NCBI GenBank assembly: GCA_027574665.1 | Contig: CM050665.1 | Location: 1,240,001-1,304,000, forward strand | Direction: 5' to 3' | Source of the DNA: Rhynochetos jubatus | Taxonomy: Eukaryota; Chordata; Aves; Eurypygiformes; Rhynochetidae | Length of the DNA stretch: 64,000 bases | In this document: positions 53,183 to 64,000 of the stretch, piece by piece | Numbering within the stretch: position 1 is the stretch's first letter | How the letters are laid out: every line of letters begins with the position of its first letter | Made by a program: the position numbers and the translations under genes | The notes under the pieces: model-generated | Databases searched by the model: none | Told to the model about the DNA's origin: nothing | What the model saw: the letters and a program-made list of their open reading frames with translations, nothing else

Positions 53183-56100
53183 CTTTGGAAAACAGCGGGA
53201 AGGAAGGGAAGGAGGGTGAGGAGAAGCCCTTCGCTTGGCACCCGCGGGGTCGTTAGCGGGGAGCTCTGATGTCGTCTGCGACCCGACAGACGAACGGACT
53301 CGGAGGCTCGTTAGAGACAGCGCACGAAACGGCTCCTGCGCCCCAGAGACGACAGTTCGGTGGCTTCAGGACCCCGGGAAGCGGGAGGAAACAGCCGCTA
53401 CGCTACACGGTAAGTCACCGACGCAGGCCCAGCCACTGGGGACTAACTGAGCCAGGCGTCGGGCTCAGCACCCCGCGCTGCTGCTGGCAAACGCCTGTGC
53501 TGGAGGGGCGACTCGGAGCAGCACGTGCCGCTCGCCCCTGCTGCGGTGTGCTCCTGCCCAGCTCTGGGAAGAAGCTGCAGGTGCTGCTCACCACCCCCTC
53601 TGGCTCTTGGGGGGTGAGGGGGACAACCCACCCGTACTTCCGCCCCGTTCCAGGGGCGGTAAAGCCCAGGGTGTTCCCGGCCAGCCGCCCGTGCTGCGCC
53701 ACCGGTACAGCTGAGGGCGGCACTGGGGGCTTCTTGCTTGTGTGAGGTGTCCCCTAACCCCGGGGCCTCATTAGCCACCTCCACACCTTCTTCCTTCTGC
53801 ACCTTTCCTTTTTTAAAAACAACCCACGAGGAGGAGCGGGGGGAGGAATGACAACTGCCCGAGTGCCGTACCGCCACGGCGAGGGGATTCACTCTGCGTT
53901 TCCACTCCCCGGGGGGGTTTGTGGTTCGCGCTTCTGTCCGCGGCTGTGGACAGTCCGCTGGAGAGCAGGAGACTCCCAGGGGCCGGAGGGCACAGGGCTG
54001 AGCCGCAGGACCTGCGCTCGCTCGGTGCTTCCCGCCGGTTCCCCGTCGTCGCCTTTGGGCCGGGTCTGCGTCGGGGTTTACCGCACGGACGGTGTGTTGG
54101 CCTTAACTGGGTTACGTCCCCCGGCTGTGCCACGTACCAAACGAACAACCCCACGCGCTGCCCTGGCAGCACAGCGAGGCCTCGTCCGGCACGGTGCCGA
54201 GTGCTCCGTGCTCCCGCGGAGACCAAGGACACCCGGCACAGGCCAGCCTTCCAAGGAAACGCGCAGCCTCAGGTCTGGTTCTTGCTGAAACCACGGGGCC
54301 GGGGGAGAACAAGAGCTGGGCAAGGCACCGGGAGGAGAAAGCCAAGGGGAGGTCTCTCCTTCCCCAAGCAGCAGAGGACAGAATGGCCCTCTCCAAAACC
54401 AGATCACCGGCTAGGCGAGCGCCACAATCCAGCCCCGCGTGCTGCCAGAACCCCTCCCTCAAGAGCTTCCATCCCTGCCGCGCAGGCAGAAACCCCCGCA
54501 GCTCTCCTCCAAAGGGAAGGCAGTGCCACGGGCAACGTGGAAAGGAGAGGGAGGCCCTAGAAAGCCACCCCATCCCTCCCTTCCCAACCATCCGGTGGCT
54601 GTGCAACTCGCTGCTCCACGAGCAGCCCCGTGTTTGGCTGCCGCTCGCCGCCTGCCCGTCTCCCGCCGCCTGCCCGTCTCCCGCCGCAGGCCCCTGAGCA
54701 GCGCCCAGGGGAGCTGCTGCTGGCTGTGCCCCCCCGAGGGGGCCTGCAGCACCCATCTGTCTGCTCCAGAGGAACCCAGCACCAAGGCACTCCGGAGCGA
54801 TGGCTGCGCTTGGCACAACCGCGTCGGCAACATGCCGGCTCCCCGGGGCCCGTCGCTCCCAGGGAGGGCAGGACTGGCCAAGGTGAGTGCCAGCCCCTCG
54901 GTGCCAACCCGAGCGTCGGGCTCGCTGGGCAGGGCCAGGCGCCCCGGCTCTCCCGGCAAACAGCTGGTCCCAGTGCTTCCCTGGCATCTGGGGGCTGCAG
55001 CCTGGGAATAACCCCAGCTCCTTGTGCCCGGGGTGGATGGGACTGGGCAAGAAAGATGAATCCCTGGGAAGTAAACACGGGAACCAGGAATACTGCGCAG
55101 CTGGCTGCTGCTCCTGCGGCACGTGCGCAGCTCCACCTCTTAGAGCACAGATGCTCTGCTCTCCCACCTCTTCCCAACCAGCTGTTCTGGAGCCACAGAC
55201 CCCCCCCCAAGGATCAGCTGGTCCCTGGAGAACGGCGTGTGCCCGTCACAGCGAGGGTGTGATTATCTCCCGATAACCCGGCGTGCTGCGCAGCGTAAAG
55301 AACAACTTGACCCTTACATTTTCAACCTAACTCCGGGGTAGTTTCTAAGCAACCTGTTTCCATAGCAAAGAATCCTGGGGTTAATCCAGGCTTGTTTTCT
55401 GTTGTTGCTTTTTTTTTTTTTTTTAACTTAAATATCATGTTATTGAATTTTTCCTCGCGCAGGTGGCTCCCGTAGCGTACGTCGGCCCAGCCTGGGAGTG
55501 ACAGCTGTCAGCCAGGATCCGAGACACTACCCGAACCCAGAGAGGTAGGCTGCGCGATCAGCCGGTATCTAAAAACATCCAAAAATAGCTCCTATTTGTT
55601 CCAGTTGTGCCGAACGATTTATTCCACGTGCACAAAGCGGAGAGCGGCCGTTCTGCCTGGCCTCCTCCCGAGCCCCAAGCACAGCCGCGCACGGCGCGGG
55701 CTGCAGAAGGACGGACATTCCGGATCCTGCAGCTCTGCCGAGCGCTGAACCGGACACAGCTCAGCGCAGGCTTCGGAACGCACCAGGCAAAGTCCTTCTG
55801 CACCCTGGAAACCGCCCGTTCCTACCCAGGCTGTTGGCCGAAAGGTCAGAAGGTAAAGCTCCCCAGGCTGGAAACGTCTACTGACGCCTAGAGGTCAGAC
55901 TGCGACTGCAGAGCGATCCGTGGGGTGCGCAAGCCAGGGGCAACCTCTGAACCCCTTTTCCTTCCCGGCTGTGCTTTATCCCCCCGGTGAACAGCTTGTC
56001 AGGGAAGACGCAACCCAGTAAACCGAGGAGATGCTCTGATTTACGCGTCTTGACTTCCCGTTTGCCCCGTCCTCCCCCGCCTTGTTCCCCGCCTCGACCC

Positions 56101-59100
56101 CGCGCCACTGCCCCTTCGCGCTCAGGTGTTCCGGTCACTTCGCCCACCGCTGCACTGGCTTGTTTTCGCGGACAGCACGGCTGGGTCCAGCGCTCCCGTG
56201 ACTTCCTGAGCTCCTCTTCAATCCTTCTTTTCCTGATAGTATTTCCCTCCCAGGACACTCCCAGCACTCATCTTACAACAAAGCCTACTGCCCCATTTTC
56301 TCCTCCTCAGACAGGCTGGAGCTCGTTCTTTCCAGTGTCTATCCCTGCCCGCTGAGTGTTGCGCAAAGCGGCAGTTACAGAATTCACTTACTCCCAGTGG
56401 CTCATCTAATAAACCAAAGGGTCCCGCAAACGGGATGAAGCAGCCTCCTTGGGGCAGGATGACATCCCTGGAAGCCAGCCAAACCCGCCTGCTGCTTTTC
56501 TCCTTCCGGCTCCAGCACCTTGGCCAAAAATTCCTGCTTAGCCATTGGCGTACCTACGGGACCTAGTGGAAGGTGTCCCTGCCCACGGCAAGGGGTCAGA
56601 CTTGGGTGGGCTTCGAGACCCCTTCCAGCCCAAACCATCCTGTGATCTTCACTCAGCGCAGGGAGTTATTGGAGCTGTAACTTTGCCAGGCCCAACCTTG
56701 CTCTTGGCAGGTCACAACTCATGAGCTGAGTAAGAATCCAGCAAGCTGAGCACCGGCCAGTTAGGATAAATCAATATGCCAAGCTGATTCCCAACACCTC
56801 TTGCCTTGTGTGATTTCTGCGGTGATAAAGCTGAGTTATGTGACGTGCGGCGGCGCCCGTGCTGTGGCCGAGTTCTGGTCCAGCTGGCTTTACAAGCATT
56901 TAAAATGCAGAATTTCTCACGTATCGGGCTGATAACGTCGCCCTTGCCTAGATGGAAAGGGCCTTACGTGTGTCAGCCTGTCTGCAGGATTCCTGTCAGG
57001 CCCGTGGAGAGCAAGGAAAAGGACCGGAGCCTGCTGGAATCCGGCGGTGAGGCAGCTGGAGAAAGGAAACTGAAGCACGGCTGAGACGTGATCCTTATCC
57101 AGGTGCTGGAGCCAGCTGGGATGGTGCGAACCCACCTGGGCTTTCCCAGGCTGAAACCCCGGACCGTGCACGCCGCGGTTACAAGCGACTGTGCCACGTT
57201 TAACTGACCCACCCTGGCTCCGCGATCGGGGACCGGACGGGACAACCCAAGCCCAGCGCTCCGAGTACTGCCACCTGCAAGGCTAACGCCAGGCCAGGCG
57301 CGACCCGCGCCTCCGCGTGCCCGGCCAACAGCCGCGCTGAGAGCCGCTCACGGGCGGCCGTGCTGCGTTTAGTGAAACACGGGATGTGCGGCACGGGGGA
57401 GCAGAGTAAGGTGGCGTTTTTCCTTAAGATGGGACAGAAATAGCACACAGGAGAAAAACGTTACGTGCCCTGAGCTTTGCTGCCCTTTTTCTCCAGCAGC
57501 ATCCAGCTTCCCTCGCAATACAGCTCCGACCAACCCCCCCGCCGTAGGGCTAACTCAGTATTTCCCCCCGCCCCTTGTCAGACTGCTTTGGTACTGACTC
57601 AGAAGCTCAAGGTTCTGAATAAACCCTGGTGTCCCGCTTTCTGTTCCGGCCCCGCCCGCACAGCTGAGCGCTTTGTTGCGTTAAGGGCACGCAAGCCCAC
57701 GGCGAGGAACCCCTCTGCAGAACAAACGCTGCCGAACCCGCTGCGACGCAGGAAAAGCCACCGAGGTAAAAATAAACCTCCGCTCAGCAGTGCAGGAATA
57801 AACATAAAGGTATGGCTGCGGCTCCCGGGCGCGCTCTGCCTCTGAACGGCCGCCAAAAGCCCTTCCCGCCCGCAGCCTGAGAGGGAACGGGATGCTCTTC
57901 CCTTCCCAGCAGCCTGCCCTCTGAACACGCAGTGCCCCGGACCTGCTCGCCGCCTCGGGAGGGTTGGCCGCACAGGAAGAGGGGGCTGTGACCCCCGTCC
58001 TGCAGCAGACACATGGCTTTATTCCCTTTCCGTGTTCTGTAACCGGGCTCGTGCCGTACCGAAATCTCTGGCCTCGTTTCCAGGTGACAACGTATGACAA
58101 CAGCGATTTCTTATCCTGACAGCGGGAACATGCTGAGCAGGGTTCTGTACACCAGGCAGCAGAGCATGTCTGTCAACACTTCACAGAGCTGACGTGTGTT
58201 CACCTAAACTGTTTGTGCTCTTTTAACCTCCCCCAGCCTCCTGCGAGCAGCCTGGTGCCAAGACTGACAGCTTCCCAAACCAACTCCCGTCCACCTGGCG
58301 GCGCCTGGCTGGGCGCGATCCCAGGAGCCCAGGGAGAACGGGAGGATGGCAGGAGTAAATCCCCCAGCCCGCAGAAGGTATTAAGAGATAAACTACGCGG
58401 GGCGTCTGGCACATCCTCCTGCACAGCTGTCTTCCCGCCGTGGTTCTGGGCCACCGCTGGGCCAAGGGCCCTGCGTGTTCTAGCCCAGGAGGCGGGTTAG
58501 GAAAAGCAAGCGGCACATCCTCCCCCCGTCCCCAGACGCACTGGAAGTCAGCCGCAACCTGCGGGCAAGCGAAGCGACCCGGGTGGTCCCTGGTGCTTCA
58601 CCAGGGAAAGGGGTTAACTCCCGCGAGAGACCCCGCTGGACCGGACTCAAAATGAGCCGGGGGGAGGAGTGGGAAAGGTGCAACAGGAAAGGGGTCACCG
58701 TGTTGCCTCTGTCCCGCGTCACCGGTGCACCCGACGCGCCTGCATCCACGAGCCATTACCTCTGGGCGGCTTCCTGCAGTCTCACGGGTTGCTTGGCGCT
58801 GAGGTAAACCAGGCAGGCATCCGCCACCTTGGCCAGGTCACTCTGGCCTGCAGAAACGGAACAGAAAAGAGGGGCAGGAGGTAACCACGCTGCCGCTGCA
58901 CAGATCCGCTCCAGACCCGCCTCTGCACGGTCTGCCCCGAGCTTTCCTCCTGAGCATCTCGCTGTAAAGCTGGGAGAGCCATCAGCGCTGAGAGGGGGAA
59001 AGAGCCACGAGCCAGCAAACCTCCCCCCTCATCAGTTAGCTCCAGAAATTTAACCCACAGCATTTCGTGCCACGGAACGTGGCGTGCTGCCTTTAAAGGG

Positions 59101-62100
59101 TCACCCAGAGAGACGCCCCAAAATGGGACCAGTCGAGTTAGGCAGAAGCCTTGTCCAGGCTCCAGCCCTCCAGTGAACTACGAACGGAGCTGCAGCCGCC
59201 CAGGCGCTCCGCACCCGCTTCTCGCGCACGGCAAACGCGCAGTCGGATTCTGCAAGGTGCTGGGAATCCTCGCCCCTTTGTCTCCTGGGGAGTAAAGAGC
59301 GACCAACCCCTCCACAGAGTCTCGAATCGGACAGCCTAAGGCCCAGCAGGACCGGAATGGGATGAGGCTGGAGATCAGGAGATCCACCCCACAGAGCAGC
59401 AGGCGGCCAAGGAGCAAGCACAGGCCTGGTCAGCTGAGGTGAAGGTAAGCCCGGCAGAGAGCCCGTACGCCCCCCCGTGCCCTGGTACTCACCCATGTCC
59501 AGCTCCTCGCACAGAGAGCCCAGTCCCTGCAACACGGCCAGCTGCAGCTTGAAGGCGAGCGTGTGGCTGTACACGGGCCCGGCCCTGGCGCTGGCGGGGG
59601 CCTGGCTGAGGAGCGAACCGGTCAGCTTGGGCAGCACGTCTCTGGAGAACCTCTGCCGCAGGAAGTCCCCGCAGTGCTGAGCCAGGGTACACAGCACCTG
59701 GCAGAGAAACACCAGTCACCCGAGGGCAGGCGCAGCTGGGGGCCTGGGGCGAGCTCAGCATCTCCGCAGCTTGGGGGGAGGCACTCAGTCCCCCTTGGTG
59801 ATCTTCTGGGGGTCGAGAGCAACGTGGCCACACCTCCCCCAGCTTCCCCAAATGAGCAGAGGGCGAGTGCTCGAGGGAGAGGCCGAAGGGCCTGCACCCC
59901 ACTCTTCAGCTTCCCACGGCTAACCTCCCGCGGCTGCGCTTCGCTCGGCAGCACCGCAAAGGCGGGAGTAGGGTGCGAAGCCTCATTGGGAATTGCTGGA
60001 GGAGCCTCTGAGGGAAGATGCCATGAAAATGCCCATCACCTTTGTGGTGGAATATCAGCAGAGGAAGGTTTCAGCCCCTGTGAAACTCTGGGGCTGGCAC
60101 CCTCTGCAAACGTGCTCTGTTGTCCAGCTTGTGAGTGGGGAAGAGACTGCAGTGAGCTGACATGGCCAGGAGCTCCTTAACCTGCTGTTATGAGCTTAAG
60201 CCTTCGCTTAACCCCTTCCCTGCCAACGCCTCAACTGCGAGATCATCAACCAGATGATCTTTCAGGTCCCTTCCAACCCTAACCATTCTGTGAAGGAACC
60301 CCTTCAGCCCAAGCCTCCCACAGAGGGATGCCGAGACTGTGGCTCCAGCAAGGGTGAGTTGTACAACCCAGTGCCCCTGCCAGCTGCTCAGGCTGTAACA
60401 GAGCTGTTCTCCTCCTCCCTGCCTGCACCGGCCGCTAATCCTGCCGTTCCCCCGGGCGCAGTGTGAAGGGTTTACGTGTGGACAACCGCGTCGGGAGCAG
60501 TACACGCCCACCCACGGCAGGGCGGTGACCTGAGCTCCCAACTGCGTTTAGAATCGCCCCGTGAGCTCAGCGCTTCTCTTGCGGGCCACTGCGATGCCTG
60601 AGCTGCTGGCCCTGTGAGCGTCGGGCTGCGGGCAGATTGGCTGCTGTACCTTGAAGGCTCTGAGCACTGCCAGAGGGTCGTCGCTAATCAGGCGGGTGAC
60701 GAGAGCTGGCCAGACACGATGAGCCATGGGAAGCAGATGGTTTCCGTGAGGATGCAGCACAGTTACACAGAGCTCCAGCACATCCAGGACCTGGGCAGGA
60801 GGAGGAGGTGGCAGGCTTTCAGAGCGCTGCAGTGCCAGCAGCACCAGGCGTGCCGGTGGATCCCAGCATCGAGCCAGGAGAAAGAAGGGGGTTAATAGGA
60901 AAGGGTGCGGATCTACCTCGGCATCACCTGCGATAAGTGACCAGTGCACAGGGCACAAGCCTGTCCCCAAGTGACAAGTAGCACAGTGACGTAAGGGGCT
61001 GGGCTGGGGCACTATTGCCGGCCTGATGCTGCAGGCTGCGCTGCGCACTAGGACCCTCCGGCTCCCATGGCACGGCAGCAGGATCACCTGCTGGGGCTGG
61101 GCCTCTGTGGCAAGAATCTGGGTTACGCCTCACTGCTGCATTTTCTGTCTCGCTCTGCAGTTTGAAAGGAGGCCACCTTCAAAGGATTTTCATAATTAAA
61201 AAAACAGGCTTCTAGCCCTGCTTATCACTGCCCCGGCAACTTCCAAAGTGTTCATCAGTCTGTGCGCTGCGGGCTGAGGAAGGGGGATGGGAGGCCTAGA
61301 TGGGAGAACGAGCCTTCTGCTCCCCCACCAAAGGCTGAGGCACAAGACTACCGCGAGCAGCAAGGGAAGGCGCCCGATGCGAAGCCACCCTGGCTGCCAT
61401 TCCTAAACCAGATGGCAAGGGAAAGGGAGAGAGCTTTCTGGGAGTCAACGCTCGGAGGGTCTGTCCGGAAGCGGCCCACGGCAGCACTAACCTCGTTACA
61501 GCAGGAAGCGCCACGTGCATCGTGCGCACGCTGAGCTCCCACCCCCTCCGCGGGCAACCCCCGGCCCCTCGCAGCCGGCCCTCACTGACCTTCAGCCGCA
61601 CCCGGAGGTTCCCGTCAGACAGCAGGTGGATGCACCGCTCCATCACATCCTTGGCCAGCTGGGCATGGCTCGGCAGCGGAGGCTCTCCCTCTGAGTCAGA
61701 GCTGTTTGGCTTAGCAAGGGGGGGAACCTCATCTGGAAGAGAAAACCGTTCCTGAAGCCGTGAAAACGGCTGGGGAGTTCTGGGAGATGGCAACACCCAC
61801 CCACAGCTACTCTGGGAATTCCCGGGTGAGGCCGCTGGCATTTTTTAACAGCTCTAGGTACAGCCAAGGCTGCGAATTACGCTGAGGTTCAGAGTGTGGG
61901 ACGAGGGAAGCTGTGCTTTCGTTACTGGACGATGCAGCTGGTCTGACATTTGCAGCCCCTCCTCACCACGGACTCACTTCCCATTGATTTTTATTAGAAA
62001 TGAAAAGCCTGCGTATCTAAAGATGAAGCATTTAAAGGTCAGGATTGCAGCACAGCCCAGTAAAGACTAGAAAGTTCCCTGCATGCATGTCTGCAGGGCC

Positions 62101-64000
62101 TGCCGAGGCCAAGCGAGACAGGAGTGGTGGCATCATTCACCAGGAGAAAACGGTGCGGGCATTCCCGAGGGAGAACGAGGAAAATGCAACAGGATCCGGG
62201 AAAGGGGAAACTCTGGGTCCTGCACCCAAACGGCCTGTTGAGAGGTAAGAAAAAAGGCAGCGTGCTCGAGTCTGAGAGCCAGACAAGCCTCGATCTGCAA
62301 AGACCTCGCTTCCCGTCACGCGCAGAACAACAAACGCCCAGCAGCACCGTACGTGAGGTGAGGTCAGCTGGAAGCAGACCTGAGGCGTCAGGAGCCTGGT
62401 CCCGAGTCCCCCGTCGGACAGAAGGAAACCTCGGAGGTCTCCGTCTCTCCTCCAAGCTGCACGTACTCCTCCCTGGCCGCGGACAGCACTGACCTGTCTC
62501 CTCCTCCCCCGCGTCGGGAAAGTTGCCCTCCGCGATCTGCTTCTGCCTGACGTAATCGAGAAAGAAGCGCTCCACGTCCTCCTTCGTCACCGCCTGCTGC
62601 CCCCGGGCCGAAGTCCCGCTCTGCCGCTCGGCAGCCTGCCTCTGTCGGCGTTCCTCGCCGCAGGACGAGCCAAACCACCGGACTGCAAGAGAGGAACCGA
62701 GAGGTCAGAGCAACCCCCATCCCCTCCTGCGCAGGTTCCTTCAGAGACGTCTCACGGGACCGAGCTGCAGAGCCAGGCACCTGCTGCCCCCTCGCCGTGA
62801 CCTCCCTGACGGAACGGCGGCGTCAGCACCCCCACGTGTAAAGGGATACACTCCGTGGGCTCCTACAGAACGCTCACAGGAGTAGTAAATCCATCCTTTC
62901 TCAACCACTAGGCCGTGTTCCTGCGCGCCTGCAGGCCAAACGGGCTGTGGAGAGGGGACGCTACGGGCGATCGCTGAGAGCTGGCCCGCCGAGCCACCGC
63001 AGCCAAAGCTGCAGCCCCGCAGCCCCTCGAGTCCCCCGCGGCAAGCCGACGGGTGGAAGACGAGTGCCCTCGGTTACAGCGAGGCCGAACCGCGCAGCGT
63101 AAACGCCGTTAGATACCTAGAGCTGTCACGACCGAGTGGAGGACCCCGAGGAAAGCGGAAGCCTGGTTATTGTAAGACTGATCTAGCGTGGCCAGGACAT
63201 CCTGGATCACGTCTTCCACCAGTGGCAGCAAGCTGGCGTCGGAATGCTTCAGCATAGCGTCCAGGACCTGGGCAGCACGCGGCTGATGTCCCAGCTGGCG
63301 CAAATTCAGGGAAATCCCGTTCACCAGGTAGTCGGAATTCTCGTTAATCAAACACTGCAAGGAGTCGTAACCGCAGGCCGCGCACACGTCCGCCAGCGTC
63401 CCCAGCGCCGTCTCGCTGACGAGCAGGGTCTGGTCGCCGGCCTTCTCCAAGACGGGGTAGAGAGCCGACAGCAGAAGCAGCCGGAAGTCCTTCCCGAGGA
63501 CAGCAGCGAAGCGGCCGACGCCTTCCAGCTGGATGCAGATCTGCCAGATGTTGCTGTTCATGGTGCGGGTGGTTACGTGCGGCTCTGGGGGCGGAAGGAG
63601 GATGCTGCACGCGCCTCCTGGACGGGCAGGAAGTCCTGAACGCTGCACGGAGCCCTCGCGGCTGACGTCTGCATCAATGCTAGTGGTCAAATACCAGTTC
63701 GCCTGGTCTGTGTACTCATCGAGGATGGACGCGATGGACCCTTTGAGATCATCGACGTCCAGCGACGCTTCCCTTTCCTGAAGAACATCCACGCCCACCC
63801 CAGCGGCTCCTGCAACCAGCTCGTTGAGGACCATCGCCGCCTGCTTGCGGTACAGGCCAGACTCCCCGTACAGCCCCATGAAGTGATCCACCAGCAAGTA
63901 GATGTTCCCGTAGTAGCCAAGGACGCGACAGACTTGCTGAAGGAGCCGGAAAACTTTCTCCTCCGTGAAGAAGCGGAAGTGTTTCTGCTGACATCGGCCC
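52948..64000 (-). CDS. TTI1: TTI1 (TELO2-interacting protein 1), C-terminal 627 residues, seven exons, 5' part beyond window
   Basis: The minus-strand CDS is complement of 64000-63117, 62682-62494, 61732-61590, 60790-60650, 59697-59493, 58847-58760 and 53182-52948. Phases agree at all six junctions, giving 627 residues plus stop; human TTI1 is about 1089 aa, so the N-terminal about 40 percent is outside. Diagnostic peptides are [88 protein letters not shown] and [22 protein letters not shown]1 is an all-helical HEAT-repeat protein of the cytoplasmic TTT complex. With TELO2 and TTI2 it works with HSP90 and R2TP to mature PIKK kinases (mTOR, ATM, ATR, DNA-PKcs, SMG1, TRRAP). No disabling change was seen. 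The linker around 62540-62680 is divergent and charged. Confidence 0.94.
53183..58759 (-). other. TTI1: TTI1 last intron, 5.6 kb
   Basis: Unique moderately GC-rich sequence with an 18-bp duplication (cgcctgcccgtctcccgc, about 54648-54686), a T-run of about 17 (near 55409) and one CR1 fragment (56562-56650). No exon or RNA gene was recognised on either strand. Confidence 0.72.
56562..56650 (+). mobile_element. CR1 LINE 3'-end fragment, plus orientation, in TTI1 intron
   Basis: The plus strand reads cctagtggaaggtgtccctg, cccacggcaaggggtcagac, cccttccagcccaaaccatc and ctgtgatcttc: the sense 3' terminus of CR1 with a decayed terminal octamer. Confidence 0.88.
58760..58847 (-). CDS. TTI1: TTI1 coding exon ([21 protein letters not shown] to EAAQ)
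   Basis: The acceptor is ccgtttctgcag and the donor gtaatg. The 88 nt enter in phase 1 and leave in phase 2. It encodes [20 protein letters not shown] and PVRLQEAAQ plus the first two bases of a serine codon. Confidence 0.92.
59493..59697 (-). CDS. TTI1: TTI1 coding exon ([21 protein letters not shown] to ELDMG)
   Basis: The acceptor is tttctctgccag and the donor gtgagt. The 205 nt leave in phase 1. It contains the most conserved C-terminal motif, [20 protein letters not shown], then [13 protein letters not shown]. Confidence 0.94.
60243..60293 (+). mobile_element. CR1 3'-terminal stub, plus orientation
   Basis: The text tcatcaaccagatgatcttt, caggtcccttccaaccctaa and ccattctgtga matches only the last about 50 bp of a CR1 3' end. 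It is very short, so its limits are approximate. Confidence 0.78.
60650..60790 (-). CDS. TTI1: TTI1 coding exon ([21 protein letters not shown] to RAFK)
   Basis: A 141-nt, phase-0 exon with the acceptor tcctcctgcccag and the donor gtacag. It encodes 47 residues of two HEAT helices ending [13 protein letters not shown]. Confidence 0.92.
61590..61732 (-). CDS. TTI1: TTI1 coding exon ([21 protein letters not shown] to RVRLK)
   Basis: The acceptor is ttctcttccag and the donor gtcagt. It encodes a serine/acidic stretch (NSSDSEGE, a good CK2-type site) followed by [20 protein letters not shown]. In mammals CK2 phosphorylates TELO2 and TTI1 to control stability; whether this serine is equivalent is not known. 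Confidence 0.9.
61733..62493 (-). other. TTI1: TTI1 intron, 761 bp
   Basis: Unique sequence with an AT-richer centre (about 61960-62050). No repeat, RNA gene or exon was recognised. Confidence 0.7.
62494..62682 (-). CDS. TTI1: TTI1 coding exon ([12 protein letters not shown] to AGEEET)
   Basis: The acceptor on the minus strand is cctctcttgcag and the donor gtcagt. The 189 nt enter and leave in phase 1. It encodes a variable Q/R/A-rich linker and then [32 protein letters not shown]. The acidic end is typical of the TTI1 linker between HEAT blocks. Confidence 0.88.
62683..63116 (-). other. TTI1: TTI1 intron, 434 bp
   Basis: Unique GC-rich sequence between the large exon and the VRWFGSS exon. 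Nothing else was recognised. Confidence 0.75.
63117..64000 (-). CDS. TTI1: TTI1 large coding exon, cut by the window edge
   Basis: The frame is open from the window edge ([20 protein letters not shown] onward) to the donor gtatct. It encodes 294 codons of HEAT-type helices, including [20 protein letters not shown] and [20 protein letters not shown]. The segment [20 protein letters not shown] is divergent but of similar length to the mammalian stretch, so I keep it as exon. Confidence 0.93.

Larger units (their letters stand above)
58848..61589 (-). other. TTI1: TTI1 introns between the exons at 58.8-61.6 kb
   Basis: Three introns (58848-59492, 59698-60649, 60791-61589) hold unique sequence plus a small CR1 3' end at 60243-60293. 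Nothing else was recognised. Confidence 0.7.

Noticed and set aside
55395-55430. T-run of about 17 as a SINE or retrogene tail
   Set aside because: No adjacent SINE body or retrocopy is recognisable. It is a simple homopolymer in the TTI1 last intron.
63560-63660. Possible small intron in the large TTI1 exon (acceptor-like ccttccgcccccag on the minus strand)
   Set aside because: No acceptable donor lies upstream within range, the frame is open throughout, and the length between the conserved YLTT and NSNIWQ blocks is close to what I recall for mammals. I keep it as exon.
1-64000. An undescribed multi-gene system, tRNA/rRNA genes, microRNA hairpins, endogenous viruses
   Set aside because: All coding evidence resolves into three known, syntenic, functionally separate genes. 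I saw no tRNA-like, rRNA or retroviral sequence; systematic RNA folding was not possible here.

Overview
The window is a piece of GC-rich vertebrate nuclear genome, most probably from a bird. Three facts support this. All genes are split by GT-AG introns. The only recognisable transposons are short, worn CR1 LINE fragments. The introns are compact and rich in minisatellites. Gene content and order (CTNNBL1 plus strand, VSTM2L plus strand, TTI1 minus strand) match the block I know from human 20q11.23, so this should be the avian counterpart of that region. I cannot name the species.

Layout. Bases 1-30190 hold the 3' half of CTNNBL1: nine coding exons (2710 to 30026) encoding the C-terminal 313 residues, with a poly(A) signal at 30161. 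Bases 30190-35640 are intergenic, with one CR1 fragment and a nested minisatellite at 31.9-32.35 kb. Bases 35640-48300 hold a complete four-exon VSTM2L gene (212-residue secreted Ig-domain protein). Its GC-rich promoter contains three EGR-like sites, its first intron is 8.8 kb with several AT-rich islets, and its poly(A) signal is at 48276. A (GGGATG)-type array starts about 150 bp past that signal. After a 3.2 kb gap comes the convergent gene TTI1 (about 51450 to beyond 64000, minus strand). Seven coding exons give the C-terminal 627 residues, and the predicted 3'UTR contains a 42-bp minisatellite.

The three genes act in separate processes. CTNNBL1 is an armadillo-like protein associated with the spliceosome and PRP19/CDC5L complex, and a partner of AID. 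VSTM2L is a small secreted Ig-V protein. TTI1 is the HEAT-repeat scaffold of the TTT (TELO2-TTI1-TTI2) complex that matures PIKK kinases. Nothing suggests they form one system; they are syntenic neighbours.

I found no sign of an undescribed multi-gene system. The observations most worth a second look are a seven-histidine tract in the VSTM2L tail, a VNTR in the TTI1 3'UTR, a triple EGR-like array in the VSTM2L promoter, a run of tandem arrays between 21 and 52 kb, and AT-rich intronic islets (several with octamer-like motifs) that look like candidate conserved regulatory elements. Exon coordinates come from splice signals plus reading-phase continuity. Protein family assignments come from recognising the sequences, not from a database search.
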